This document shows, piece after piece, positions 37,486 to 48,611 of a stretch of DNA of 64,000 bases. The stretch spans positions 1 through 64,000 of the forward strand of contig JAKOGH010000639.1 in NCBI GenBank assembly GCA_024811115.1. The letters are read 5' to 3'. The stretch is from Terana coerulea (taxonomy: Eukaryota > Basidiomycota > Agaricomycetes > Polyporales > Phanerochaetaceae). Every line of letters begins with the position of its first letter. Within the stretch, counting starts at the first letter, position 1. Below the pieces are notes generated by a model. It saw only the letters and a list, made by a program, of their open reading frames with translations. It searched no databases and was not told the origin of the DNA. Both the position numbers and the translations under genes were made by a program.

Positions 37486-38220
37486 TTTGGATGATCGCGA
37501 AACGGTTGAGTATCTCTGGCTGCTAAGTCGGAGGCATGGTATGTCTTTCTTTATGTACCTCTGCGAGAGCGTCTTCCGCGACCATTGCTAACAGATCCTC
37601 TGTCAAATTCCATACAGCCAACAGTCCACAGCCGCCGCCGAGGACATCCTGCCCTGGATGGTGGCGTCTGTGCAGGGTTCTGTACTAGCATTGTAGAGCA
37701 AGAATGCACCTCCAATCCCCGCGATTGACGGAACTACTGTCTCGGAGTTGATGAATATCAGTCACCGTGGGCTGGGTCTAGATTAATACCAATATATTGT
37801 GGTGCCTGCAGATCAGTGCGTCGGACCGTAGAGTCTATGTAGGACTGTTATGCCCGACGGACAATGTGCCGAATAATTAACAGCTCGGTAGCTTGTGCCA
37901 TGATCTCCGAACCGTTCGCCTTCGGATCTTCTTCATGCTGTCTAGTGGGCCTTACGTTCTTCACGAGGCGCTATTCGGTGTATTTTCTTATAAGTGAAAT
38001 TGAGAGCGGATGTGGATGCGAGAAATGAGCGCACACCTCTTTGCGATGTGGTCATTACTTTGATGTGCAGATATTGCCGTATACGGAAGCCGCCTTGCCT
38101 TCTCTGGAAATATCACGCTGGACCCGACTTTCCCGAAGCCGTCGCCAGCCAAAACTTGGAATCGTTGGATATTGACTGCATAGTGCTTTACTCAAGGGAC
38201 ACTTATTTGGTACGGCTGAT
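37486..38220. other. Intergenic, no gene recognised
   Basis: About 0.7 kb spacer between two paralogous WSC genes. No coding signal; a TATA-like CATAAAG (minus) lies near 37550. Confidence 0.45.
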
Positions 38221-38988
38221 CTACAGCTCGTTGTATACGTAGATCTGCATCCTCCACGAACCGCCGCAGGTCAAGTAATACACCCCCGCACAGCGCACGT
38301 CGCACTCCGCCACGTCCGCCGCCGCCGGCTTCACCCCGCCCGCGTAGCCCGTCCCGCAGTAACACTGGTCGCCGTATTCGACCCCAGCGTACGTGTAGCC
38401 GAGCGACTGGCAGTACAGGGTGCTTGCGTCCGGGCGGGCGTACGCGATGTCGTAGGTCACGACGGCGTTCGCCAGGACCCGCGCGGGCGTGTCGACGTAC
38501 CACCATGCCGGGAGCGGGTCAACTCCTGGCGCGAGTACGATCCCGGTGGCCGGGCCGTCGCAGTCCACTCCGGCGCACGCTTCAGGACGCGAAGTGAGTT
38601 TGCTAGTACGGTATGCTAGCTCCAACACTCACGGTTGATAGAAGCGCAACACGTAGGGTAGGACGTGGGTTCTACGTAATCAGTGCTGGTACGGAAACGG
38701 TGCGCATGGTTTGTTAGTGTCGCTGCTGGTTGAGTGGGCCTGCTCACCAGCGCGTCGTGGCGTTGTAGGTATAGGCGCCCCGTCAGCGATGAGTGTGTCT
38801 GGGGACGCCGCGAGGTCGCAGTACTGAGACCAGTAATATGCGTTGTCAGAATACGGTACGATCTGGTAGGGGCAAACGGCGTAGGTCCGGGACCCGCTGC
38901 AGGGTAGCCCTGCAAGCGCGTCGCCGGCGCTGGAAGCGAGCAACACCAGCGAGACCAACAGCTGCATCGAGCTGGCGCGGTAATCCAT
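38221..38988 (-). CDS. Secreted protein with Cys-rich module and one WSC domain, one frame break
   Basis: Exons 38748-38988, 38633-38685 and 38221-38579. Signal peptide MDYRASSMQLLVSLVLLASS (an alternative ATG lies six bases upstream at 38994), then the module: CSGSRTYAVCPYQIVPYSDN, AYYWSQYCD, SPDTLIADG, and after the first intron YVEPTSYPTCCASIN. The WSC domain has YCQSLGYTYAGVEYGDQC, YCGTGYAGGVKPAAADVAEC and CGGSWRMQIYVYNEL at the end. A frame break lies at the C4 run 38778-38781 (one G short on the coding strand). Same architecture and order as 36734-37485, 0.7 kb away: a local duplication. Confidence 0.85.
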
Positions 38989-39624
38989 GATCATGAAGCA
39001 GGAAGGTGATCGACCAGAGCCATCCAGAGAATTTGCGACTTGGTGCTTTTGTATGCACTTGAGGTATCATCGCGTAGCGCCTCTCGCCAGTAATAATGGT
39101 AAAGTTGTGGCGAGCGTAATAGGTATAGCGGGCTGTCATACGATAGATCGCCCTGAAAAACTGTGTTAACGACAGATCGGCAGGCACTCCGTGACATACG
39201 GAGGCAGGCTCGGCTTGACATCGCTCTGTCGGAGGTTCATTCTAGAGTGACAGCACAGTCAGCGAATAGTCGAGAGGACGGATGTCTCATGCCGCCTGAC
39301 TCACGTAAGTACACTATTCAACACGACACGACCGAGGAATCGTCGGTCCGCCACTTGGTTGACTGTATGCAGGATGGAAGGATGCGATATATGCCCATGA
39401 CTTAATCGAACTCAGCCAGAGTGCAGTCAGCTTGTGCCTCGCAGCGTGATGCTGGATGCGGACACGCGTTGCCATCCATCTCGAAGTCCTGCATTCAGTG
39501 GTCGAACCGTACGTGGTAGAGTACACAGTCTGCCTACGACGCACTCTCGCAAGAACGAAACCCTGCCGCACACCTGCGCAAAAACACTGTAGCCCGCATA
39601 CGCATGCCCAGACCTCATACACCC
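38989..39624. other. Intergenic, no gene recognised
   Basis: About 0.6 kb without recognisable coding content; it includes the promoter side of the third WSC gene. Confidence 0.45.
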
Positions 39625-40164
39625 TTAGATCTTCTTCAACGTGACGTTGACGTTCCCTGAACTTGCACCACCGGTGAACGTGGCGGAGAACGGCACACTC
39701 TGTCCGCATTGCGCCGCGACGGCTTTGATGCCCTCTGCCAGCCAAACATCGTCAGCACCAGTGGATCGTACGCAATACTGTTGGAAGCCGGCACGTACGT
39801 TCCCAGCGGCCCTTTGAGATGTTGATCGTCGCGCCCTTGACGGCGGGCGTGATCGAGAACTGCACGTTGCCCGATGTGCCTGTGGTCGATGTCGGCGCGC
39901 CCTGGCACTTCGTGATCGCGCCCGCAATCCCACCGCAGATCCCTAGGATCGCGACGTTGGTAGTGTGGAAGTCCAGTGCGCTGCGGACCCAAGGAATATG
40001 AGATCATTGGAGGCTATTTGCCGGCTGGAGAGGTGTACTGACCCGGAGCCACACTTGACGTTCGACACTGTCTCCTGGCGCTCAGTGAGAGGAGCAGCAA
40101 AGGCGGCGGCGGCGGCGAGGGCCACGAGGGTGAGCATCGAGTTGAAGAGCATCTTGACTGTCAT
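39625..40164 (-). CDS. Small secreted protein
   Basis: Exons 40043-40164, 39799-39980 and 39625-39734. About 137 residues. Signal peptide MTVKMLFNSMLTLVALAAAA with a second in-frame Met at 40152, then a probable TER/QET pro-region. The mature part has ALDFHTTNVAILGICGGIAG, TTGTSGNVQFSITPAVKGA, an N-glycosylation sequon in INISKGRWEQ, and a glycine/serine-rich end, FTGGASSGNVNVTLKKI. It has three Cys. The intron 39735-39798 (GTACGT donor, CTGAC branch, GGCAG acceptor) joins GRWE to QGIKAVAAQCG in frame, so no frame break is needed. It belongs to a family of small secreted basidiomycete proteins I recognise by pattern only. Function unknown. Confidence 0.72.
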
Positions 40165-40854
40165 CCAACGTAAATCACGCAAGATTTGAGTATGAGAGCG
40201 GGCGAGACACGTACGATTAGGCGAGGAGGGAGAGTGACTTGCAGAAAAGAGCGAGGAAAGTGCCACAGGCAACCACTGAATGAGAGGGAGAAACGAGGGG
40301 AGACTGAACCTGTCAGTGAACGAGGGGAAGCAGAATGCGGGACGGGATTTGTCGGGCGAGGGCTTTATAGCACATCCTGCCAGGCCAGACCGGCCCTCGC
40401 AGCGGGGTCAGAATCTGCTGAGCAGCTCGTGTGCGGCTCGTGGGACGCTAGCAACGGCGGCTTGGCCTGGATACCAACATGCATCCTCGGGAGTCGGCCC
40501 ATACTCATTCGTGAGCGCAATTACATACCCGGTTTCCAGGTCTGGAGATGTGTTCCCATCGGCGCCGAGGAGGAACTAAACAATTTTGGAGAGTTTACTC
40601 GGGACTTGAAGGAAAGGAACATAGCAACGTTGTGGCGGTCGAGTGCCTGCCGCTGGCAAACGATATCGGACGCTTTGGCGGGTTTGATGCGCCCCTCCCA
40701 AATTTGTTGAGCGCCACGTGCTCCCGAAATTTGGGAAACGCCCGAGATGTTCGCGGGCTTCTGTAGCTTACCGTCTTCTCATTGCCCACTACCCGTCTTC
40801 CCATTACCCACTACCCGTCCGCCCTGACCCCCAGAATCATCCCAGGTCAGCGCG
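40165..40854. other. Divergent intergenic region
   Basis: Promoter space between the small secreted protein and UTP3. It contains the minus-strand TATA box at 40374-40380 and no gene. Confidence 0.45.
40374..40380 (-). promoter_or_regulatory. TATA box of the small secreted protein gene
   Basis: CTATAAAGCCC on the minus strand, about 210 bp upstream of the start codon. A C/T-rich leader lies between them. Confidence 0.45.
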
Positions 40855-43087
40855 ATGCCTCGAAGACATGGCAGCAAGCCGAACAAGTCGCGCTCGCAGC
40901 CTAGGCCCGTGGACCGCAGGGAGAGCAGCATGAAGCGTTGGAATAAAGCCTCGGATATACCCATGGATGAGGAGGATGAGTGTAGGTCTCGTCAGGTTAT
41001 TTTTTAAATATGGAATGCTGATAAAGTCGACACAGTTCATGCTGCCAAAGACCAGATACTCCTTGACGGAGAAGACCTTCACTCGGACGATGAAGGGGAC
41101 GAGGAGGAAGTCTTTGGTCTAAGGGGCATGCCAGAAGACAGCACGGACGAAGATGAGGAGGCTGAGGAGGACGACGATGACGATAGGCCCACAGACCCTG
41201 GCCCCTCCAAGGCAAAGCCAAAAAGGGGAAGAAGTCCGCTAAAAACGCGCCGTCTTCTGAAGAGGAGTCTGAGTCCTCCGAGGAAGAAGAGGGCTGGGGT
41301 CGTTCTAAGGCGGCATATTACTCTTCAAATGCGGCGCAACTGGAGTCTGACGACGAAGAGGCGAATGAACTAGAAGAGCAGGAGGCCAAGCGGTTGCAGG
41401 CGAAGGGACGCGATGCCATGACAGACAATGACCTCGGATTGGAGGATGTTGTCGAGGGCGACCCGGAGTCAGAAGAGTACGTTTTCTTTAGCTCTACGGT
41501 ACTTCAACCTAACGGCCTTGTTAGTGCACTTGCAGAACCTGTGGCACCCACGATACAAAAACTGCCTCAAGACAAGCCATCCCTTCTACGCCATCTTGAG
41601 AAAACAAATCCCGAAGCTCTCGCTCTCGCCGGTGACTGGGACGATGCAGCCAAAGCCCTCATTAAGACCCAGGCCAAGATCTCGCTGTCAGTACCTCTTC
41701 ACAATTACGCCCTTTGTCCAGGTATTCATTATTCTGTTATCCAGACTGGAAGGCGTGGACTTTGTGGACAAGATCAGCTCTGGAATGCTTCACCTATACT
41801 ACCGTAAGAAGATTTTATTCGGCGTCCTTTTTGTAATTCTCATCCGCTACAGAGGCACTCCTACAGTACGCCACCACTCTTGCGTTCTACATATATCTAC
41901 GCGCGTCGGCGAAATACGCGCAACGCCCGGATCTGCTTCGCTCACACCCTGTCATGTCCCGCCTTCTCACTTTCAAGCAGTCCATCGCGACGCTCGAGGA
42001 CCTCGGAGTCGGCGACGACGAGGACGAGGATGACGAGAGCGAGCTCGAGTCTGACATGGACGACGGGGCTGATCTCGGAAAAAGCATGCGGGGAATCAGC
42101 GCGGCAGAACTGCAGAGTCTCTTTGCCGACATGGCGCAGGTCACGAAGGCCACGCCAGAGCCGGCGGCCGCGAAGAAGACGAAGGCGAAGACGCAGAAGA
42201 AGGCGGCGGCCGCCACCCCAGAGGAACCGCCCAAGAAGAAGCGCAAGACTGCTGCCGGCGCACAGGGCACGCCCGCGCTGCCCGTATTTGACCTCGCTGA
42301 GCCCGAATTTCCCGCGCGGGCGAAGGCGACGGCGCGTCTGGCGCGCGACGACGCGGCGGACGCGTACGGCGAGCCCACCGCGTTGCAGGCGGGCGACGCA
42401 GCGGACAAGGCGGCGCGCAAGAAGTCGCTGCGCTTCCACACGGCCAAGATCGACGCGGCGACCGCGCGCCGGGAGCGCGCGCGCGCGAACGCGGGCGGCG
42501 ACGACGACATCCCGTGGAAGGAGCGGAAGAGGGATCGCGAGGCGCGCGGCAAGAAGGAGGCGGAGAAGACGCGCGGCATGGGCGGGGACGACCTCGACGA
42601 CGACGTGCCCGCGCCGCGCCCCGATGCTGGGAAGAAGCGGGGGCGAGAGGAGGAGGGCAGCGGCAGCGAGGAGGGAGATGCCGAGGGGTACTACGAGCTC
42701 GTTAAGCGGCAGTCAAAGGAGAAAAAGGAAAAGAAGAAGGCGGAGTACGACGATGCGAAGGCATTCGAAAAGTACGTGCTCGCGTTTCGTGCGTGTTTTC
42801 CGCATACTCAATGGGTGATTTGCATTTACAGGGAGGCACTGTACGTGGACGACTCAGCCGAGGGGCCTCGGGCAGTCGGCCGAGCGATTCTGAAGAACAG
42901 AGGCCTGACCCCACACCGCTCGAAAAGCGTCCGAAATCCCCGTGTCAAGAAACGACAGCGTTACGAGAAGGCGAAGAAGAAGGTGTCGTCGCAAAAGGCC
43001 GTCTTCAAGGGCGGACTGGCCGCGACAGGACGATACGACGGAGAGAAGTCCGGCATTTCCAAAGTCATCAAGGGTACCCGCTTGTAG
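40855..43087 (+). CDS. UTP3: U3 snoRNP/SSU processome protein Utp3 (Sas10), one frame break
   Basis: Nucleolar protein of the small-subunit processome. Exons 40855-40981, 41027-41476, 41536-41686, 41745-41803, 41853-42771 and 42832-43087. It starts MPRRHGSKPNKSRSQ, then VHAAKDQILLDGEDLHSDDE and acidic tracts. The Sas10/Utp3 middle domain reads LEGVDFVDKISSGMLHLYY, ALLQYATTLAFYIYLRASAK and SHPVMSRLLTFKQSI. The conserved C-terminal Sas10 domain is unmistakable: RAILKNRGLTPHRSKSVRNP, RVKKRQRYEKAKKKV and GEKSGISKVIKGTRL. The frame breaks at 41220-41228 (A5G4 run), after which KKSAKNAPSS and GWGRSKAAYYSS are in the next frame, so one base is probably missing. The acidic and Lys-rich tracts are normal for this family. 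Confidence 0.93.
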
Positions 43088-43348
43088 ACGCAGCTTCTCG
43101 CTATCTGTACACGGCTTTCTCTCTCCTGTGGCTATGGAATACAACGCGTTTCAATCCAATTGGCGGCGTGCCGTCTATCCAAGCCATTCTACTAGTCCGA
43201 TAAGTGATAAGTGGGGATGGGGTACAATCCAGGTGTACAACACAAGTACAGAGCAGCGAAGAACATTCAAGACGATCCGATAAATAGCGGCAGTCCAATA
43301 CCCAGGTTACGGCGAATGCAGGACAACAAAGGTGAAAGGGAAAGGGCT

Positions 43349-46300
43349 TCATCCATGATAACCTCCGGCCATCGCAGCGTGGTTGAAGTGCATGGCCATA
43401 CCGCTGTCGCTCAGTGGGCTCTGAGCTGACATGCTGGGACGGAGGACGGAGGCCATGTGGTTCAGGTCGAAGTCGCCATTCACCGCATTGGAGAACAGCC
43501 GGCTGATGTCGTTGGCCTGGTCCATGCATTCCTCGTACGCGTAGCTGTACTGCTGGAGGCCCTTGATGCAGTTGTCGACCTCGGGGCGGCCGAGGCGGGC
43601 GAGCAGGGTGCCGGCCTGGATGATGCTGACGTGCATGACCGCACAGTCGAGCCGCTGGCAGTCAACGAACGGAACGGTGAGCACGCAGGACAAAGGGCGC
43701 GGCGAGCGGCTTACCAGGTAACTATTCGTGCTGAGCACGCCAGCCTGGGAAGCACGCAGTCAGCTGAAATGGCGGGGAGCGAAGAGGGCGCGTGGGGGCT
43801 CACCAGACCGGCGATGCGCAGGGCGCCATGCAGCGCGTCGTCGCTGACCTTCTTCTTGATTGCCTCGATCTGGCTGTAGTTCGGGTGCTCGTTGCCGGGG
43901 CTGCCGGTGCGCACGACATCGTTCACCTCTCTGATGCCGAAGTCGTCGAGGGCGTTGAAGATGATGATCCACATGATGTGGTATGTGGCGTCGCTCGCAC
44001 CTGCAATGAAAACGGCTGACCGTCAATTTCAAACGCTTCGCGCCCGGGCGCCCGGGCAGCGCGGCGAGGACGGCGAGGACGAAGACGTACAGGCAGAGAC
44101 GGCGCTCACAAAGTCCCACTCGGCCGCAAAGTTGCTCGGCACGCCGACCCGCTGCAGGTGCTCCTCCTTCCACTCGTTGAGCAGCGCGATGAGGTTCAGC
44201 AGCACGTCGAGCGGGATCCCGTCCGACTCGGTCGCCGGCCGCCACAGCTGACGTGACATCTGGCGGGCGATACGCGCGAGCGCATGTGCTGAGCGGTAAT
44301 AGCCCTGTGATAATGAGGCCATGTGAGGAAGCACGGGCGTAACGCCTGGGAACGGGCTGAAACGCACCAGGAACTGTTCAATACGCGGCAGCACGCACGT
44401 TAATGGGCATTCACCAAGGATAAAGCGATATACCGGGACTGACCTCTAATTGCTCCCTGACAGATGGAGACTGTGCATGGGCCTCGACTTGGTCTGCAGG
44501 CGGGACGGGTCCCACGGTGTAGAAGTCTATGTCGTAGTCGTCATCGTCCCTGCCGGCATTGACCGCGAAGTCTGTCCGTGAGTGCGACCACTGGAGACCC
44601 GATCGTACCACTTACAGCATCGGTTTTCGCCTATAATACACGCTGCGGTACGCATCCGACAGGCATGCCATCCACCAGGCAAATATCATGGTGCCCCTGG
44701 CTTCAGAGTCCTCGATATTTGACATGACCGACTTGTGGTTGATCTACGATGTCGAGTTGTCAGCTCGACAACTATATTTCCACTTGACTTGCCGCAGCAT
44801 CAAACTCTCCGGCGTTCCCAAGACTCACCTGGAGGTCGAGCAATAGCCGTATTGCTGAGAACAACCAAAATCCATGGAAACCTACCGCAAGGTGGACGTC
44901 AGATGGACCGAGTGCGCAGCACCAACGGTGCCTTACGTACCATTTGACTCTTCCATGTTTTCTGCACCCGACACACCCCTGTGAGTACGCCATGAACGTG
45001 TACGTCGAAAATACTGCACTCACGGCTCTGCATGGGTTCGATAAGGAGCGCGACCACGACATGGTCTGCGCTGGGCACCCAGTGAACCTTGAGATCTTCC
45101 GCCAAGTCTCTTACACGGTTGATAAGCGTTTTGGCTAGTGAGCTTTGGCTTCCATTGTGTTCTCGGTCCTTGACCAGCAGAGGGTGCTCGGAGAATTTGG
45201 CGCCCCAAGCGATAACCACTGCGACGAGACTGGGAGGATTGGCGGGCGTTTAGCACGCAAGGTACAGTAATGGGGCGGGAACTCACGCGTTGTGCAGGGG
45301 TTTGCGGTCGGATGACTGTCCGCCAGGGAAACCGTTGGCGTCCTCCGACGCCGGAGCATATGGACTACGGCTTTGGAGGCTGTACTGCAGGCGCGCGCGG
45401 AATTGCGCTGGGTTGAGCAGGGGAAGGCGGGTGTGAACGATCTGGAAGAAAACCTCGACGAGGTCAAATGTGAAGCTGGAGTGCGTTAGCGTAATTCACG
45501 TCATGGGTTGCGAGGCGGGGAAGGGCAAAAGATAAAAGCACCGAGTACTCACTCTATTCTGAAGGACTCATCTTGCAGCTGATGTGCCAATTCGCCCCAT
45601 TCGGCATAGGCCTCGTACGATTCTGAGCTGGCACGTGAGACTCTCACGGGCGACGGTCTGAAGGCTGGGCTCAATTCGCGTTCGCTTTGGAGGACCGTCA
45701 GAAAGGACGAAGTGGTCGAGAATTATGAGAAGGGCGAACCTCGGATCCGGAGGAGAAAAAAGATAAGCAAGCAGGTCTTTGGTCGGTGTTTCAAGGGCAA
45801 TTCGCGATTGTTGTGGCGGCGGCGGTGCTTGGACGGATACTGGTGGATAGGGGTGCAGCCGAGCTGAGGCAGACGGGTCTCTGCAGATCAGAAATTAGTA
45901 TAGAAATAGAAGTAAAGGTGTTTGTAAGCCGAGTTCACGTTCGTATTGGTCCCGTTGTGGCTTGACTGTAAGAGGTTTAGCCTCGAGTGTTACGATAGCC
46001 GCGCGGACACAAACCTGCCGTTGGTCCCACTCAGCGTACGTGGCCGTTTGGTAGTGCTTCGCTTCTTCTCAGATGTGGCTTGCTGGACATAATGTCTGGG
46101 GGCGTGTGAGTCCGCTAGCAGCACCTAGACATGGCTGACCGACGTACGTGCATGGATAATTCTTAGTCAAGCAATGCTGAGCGCGTTCATTAGCTTCCAT
46201 TGTCAGATGTTGCGCGCGTACAAGTATATGCGTACCTGGCACTACAGAGAGCAGTCAGCGTCGCGCGGAAAAAGGGATACTCGCGTGGGCTCATACCTTG

Positions 46301-46621
46301 TCCTGTCCAGGAACCTGATTGCATTTCACTTTACGAGACCTAAGGAACGTATCGATCACGATGCCAATATGTTAGTGACGGCGGGAAGCACCTGCAAGCG
46401 TCGCAGGCAGTGTTCTGCTTTCGCGGAGGCGGCAGCGTCTTTGCCAGTTCATGTATTTGGTTTTGGATGGAGGGGGTCGAGAAGTTGAAGCCTAGAATAC
46501 ATAGCATGCCGGTGCGGGGAAATATGTCAGCGGCGGCTCTACACGTCGTACAGGACAACGAGGTCGTACCGGACGATGAGGTTGACGGAACGCTGGCCTG
46601 GCTGATGCCTGCTTGATCCAT
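43349..46621 (-). CDS. Zn2Cys6 transcription factor with fungal_trans domain
   Basis: Nuclear regulator of about 700 residues in roughly 17 exons, all joined in frame. The N-terminal zinc cluster is spread over four exons: TACDACR (exon ending 46392), SRKVKCNQVPGQDK (46297-46339), CQ (a 6-nt exon at 46236-46241), then HCLTKNYPC. The spacing is C-X2-C-X6-C-X8-C-X2-C-X6-C. Basic KKRSTTKRPRTLSG follows. The middle homology domain has ETPTKDLLAYLFSPPDP, DFTFDLVEVFFQIVHTRLPL, LVAVVIAWGAKFSEHPLL, FHGFWLFSAIRLLLDLQ, MIFAWWMACLSDAYRSVYYR and DDDYDIDFYTVGPVPP. The C-terminus is LNHMASVLRPSMSA... ending AMAGGYHG. Target genes unknown. It is divergent from TOM22 with 568 bp between. Confidence 0.9.
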
Positions 46622-47189
46622 GGCCTGCGCAGATGGTGGTGGTTTGGGACAAGAGTGGTTGGTGAAGAACGACGTATGCCTTGAAATAGCAGGCCGCGGC
46701 TGCTGCGAGCCTTCGTTTCGAAACAGTGTGATTTCGGCTCCGAATAAGCGCCGCCAACATAACCTTGAGCTCGATCGTGCTCTGCGCCTAATCCGTTAAT
46801 TCCAGGAAATGCGCGGTGTCCCAGGTCGCCGTCTCTTCCGCACTCAAGCAGCCATAAATTCACAGAAAATCGCGTGGGCTGCACTGCGCAAATCTTGGCA
46901 GAGTGCGCCACGTCGCTGCACGCTTTGCTGAATGTATGCGTAGCCTGACGGCAGCGTACGCATGGCTAATGAGTCCGGTTGACTCAGGAACCTTGCTCGG
47001 GTTCCCCGGGGTCCTCGCAGTGACCCGCCGAATGATGGCTTTGTCACAAATCACCGTGACGTGAGGCGGAGGCGGAAGCGAGGCGCCGGCTTGCCACGCC
47101 AAAATTTGGGAACCGAGACCAACAACGTCGACGCCCGCACGCTCTCCTGACCGCCACCACCACCGCCAGCACCGTCGCCGTCAAACAAA
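46622..47189. promoter_or_regulatory. Divergent promoter region, Zn2Cys6 factor / TOM22
   Basis: 568 bp between opposite starts. No TATA box is evident near TOM22; the last 40 bp is rich in ACC repeats. No gene inside. Confidence 0.4.
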
Positions 47190-47782
47190 ATGGTCAAGGT
47201 TGAGATCGTAGAGGAGAAGGACCAGGACGCTACGGGCACCTCGCCCTACGGCTCGCCCTCGTCCTCACGCACGTCATCATCTGTCTCGCTCTCCTCGGTC
47301 GGTTCGGAGGCAGACGGCGAGGAGACCTTCTACGAACGTCTCACGGCCCTCGCAGACATCGTACCACCCACCACGCGCCACAAAATCTCGACAAACGTTG
47401 CCAAGACGGCGAGTTTGTTCAAGTCCGGCGGAAAGTTGGTCGGCAACCTCGTCTGGATTGTCACCACCAGCGCTCTGCTCGTGGGACTGCCCCTGGCCCT
47501 CAGTTTGGAGGACGAGGCCAAGATTGTGGCACAGGAGAAGGAGATGCTCGCACAGCAGCAGGGTGCGCAGCAGGTGCGTGACACTCGCTTGCCTACCCCA
47601 TGCGAATATCCTGCGAGCCAGCATGGACACGTCGCTGCACCGCGCTCGCCACGCCTAACAAACTGCCATACTCATGCGTTTTGTTCTCTCTGCAGATGAT
47701 GGCCCCGTCCATGTACCCTGCCCCGCCGGGCTCGAATCCCAACCAGCCCCAACAGAAGGGGATCGTCCCTCCCGGCTTCTAA
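47190..47782 (+). CDS. TOM22: Mitochondrial import receptor subunit Tom22
   Basis: Central receptor of the outer-membrane TOM complex. Exons 47190-47573 and 47696-47782, around a 122-nt intron. It begins MVKVEIVEEKDQDATG with an acidic, Ser-rich cytosolic domain. The conserved block ETFYERLTALADIVPP continues TTRHKISTNVAKTASLFKSG, then the single transmembrane helix LVWIVTTSALLVGLPLALSL. Next come an acidic EDEAKIVAQEKEML segment and the intermembrane-space tail, Gln/Pro-rich, ending QQKGIVPPGF. About 157 residues, normal for the family, with no frame break. Confidence 0.93.
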
Positions 47783-48611
47783 GCGTCCTTGCCCTCTTCA
47801 CACACGCCCTGATTGCTTTCGTCCCGAGTTGGACATGTACCATACACTGCACGACCGCTCTATGCCTGCTAATGTATTCCCCCTCTCTCGGAATTGTCTC
47901 CGCAGTACGGACTTTTACCAGGCTTGTGCAAGCCCACGCGTGCCCGCCGCGTGGGCCCCTCTGACACCGTGTTATGACATGCCCAGCCCTTCCCACTGTA
48001 CGGAAGTCATGAACTACCACTTTCCCTACTACTACGTATCAATCGAACCGCAGTGTCTATGGAAAGGATACTCACACCGTATCCCGAACATTTGTGGTGC
48101 CTGCCCTGGCAAAATCCGGCCCACATCAGTAACCGTTGCAAGTCCCTATCCCAGCCGGCGGCGTTCTCACCGCTGTCCTCCCGAAGGTCGACCACTACCT
48201 CCTACAGTAATTCGCCGAGGTTCCAACTCCTACTTGACCGGTGTCTGGCTTCCTCGACAAATGATGCACATCTTCATCATAGCCAGGGCTAGAATCCAGT
48301 GGTAAGCCCGGAGTAATAGGGCTCAGTGAGATGTATCTCCCATATGCCCTACTATTGATACTCTCAGGCACCGCGCGACTCGGTAAACATGAACCTGGAG
48401 TGTGGTTTGATTGTCTCAGTGGAGCTTATAACTCATGTGTGTGGTGGACCCATATGGCCATGCACAGTTCACCGTGAACGGAATCCCATATTAGAGCAAA
48501 AAGACTTATATTCCTCAAGGTATGTACGTCCCAGGTACACCAGGGCATCGCGCGTGGAAGTGGCTCTATGAGAACTCCTGCCGGATGGGAAAGTATCGAC
48601 GTTCAATCAGG
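47783..48611. other. Convergent intergenic region
   Basis: About 0.8 kb between the TOM22 and NDUFA9 stops. Only short frames; no gene recognised. Confidence 0.45.

Noticed and set aside
39735..39798. Apparent frameshift in the small secreted protein
   Set aside because: A GTACGT...CTGAC...GGCAG intron joins the two halves in frame, so no indel is needed.
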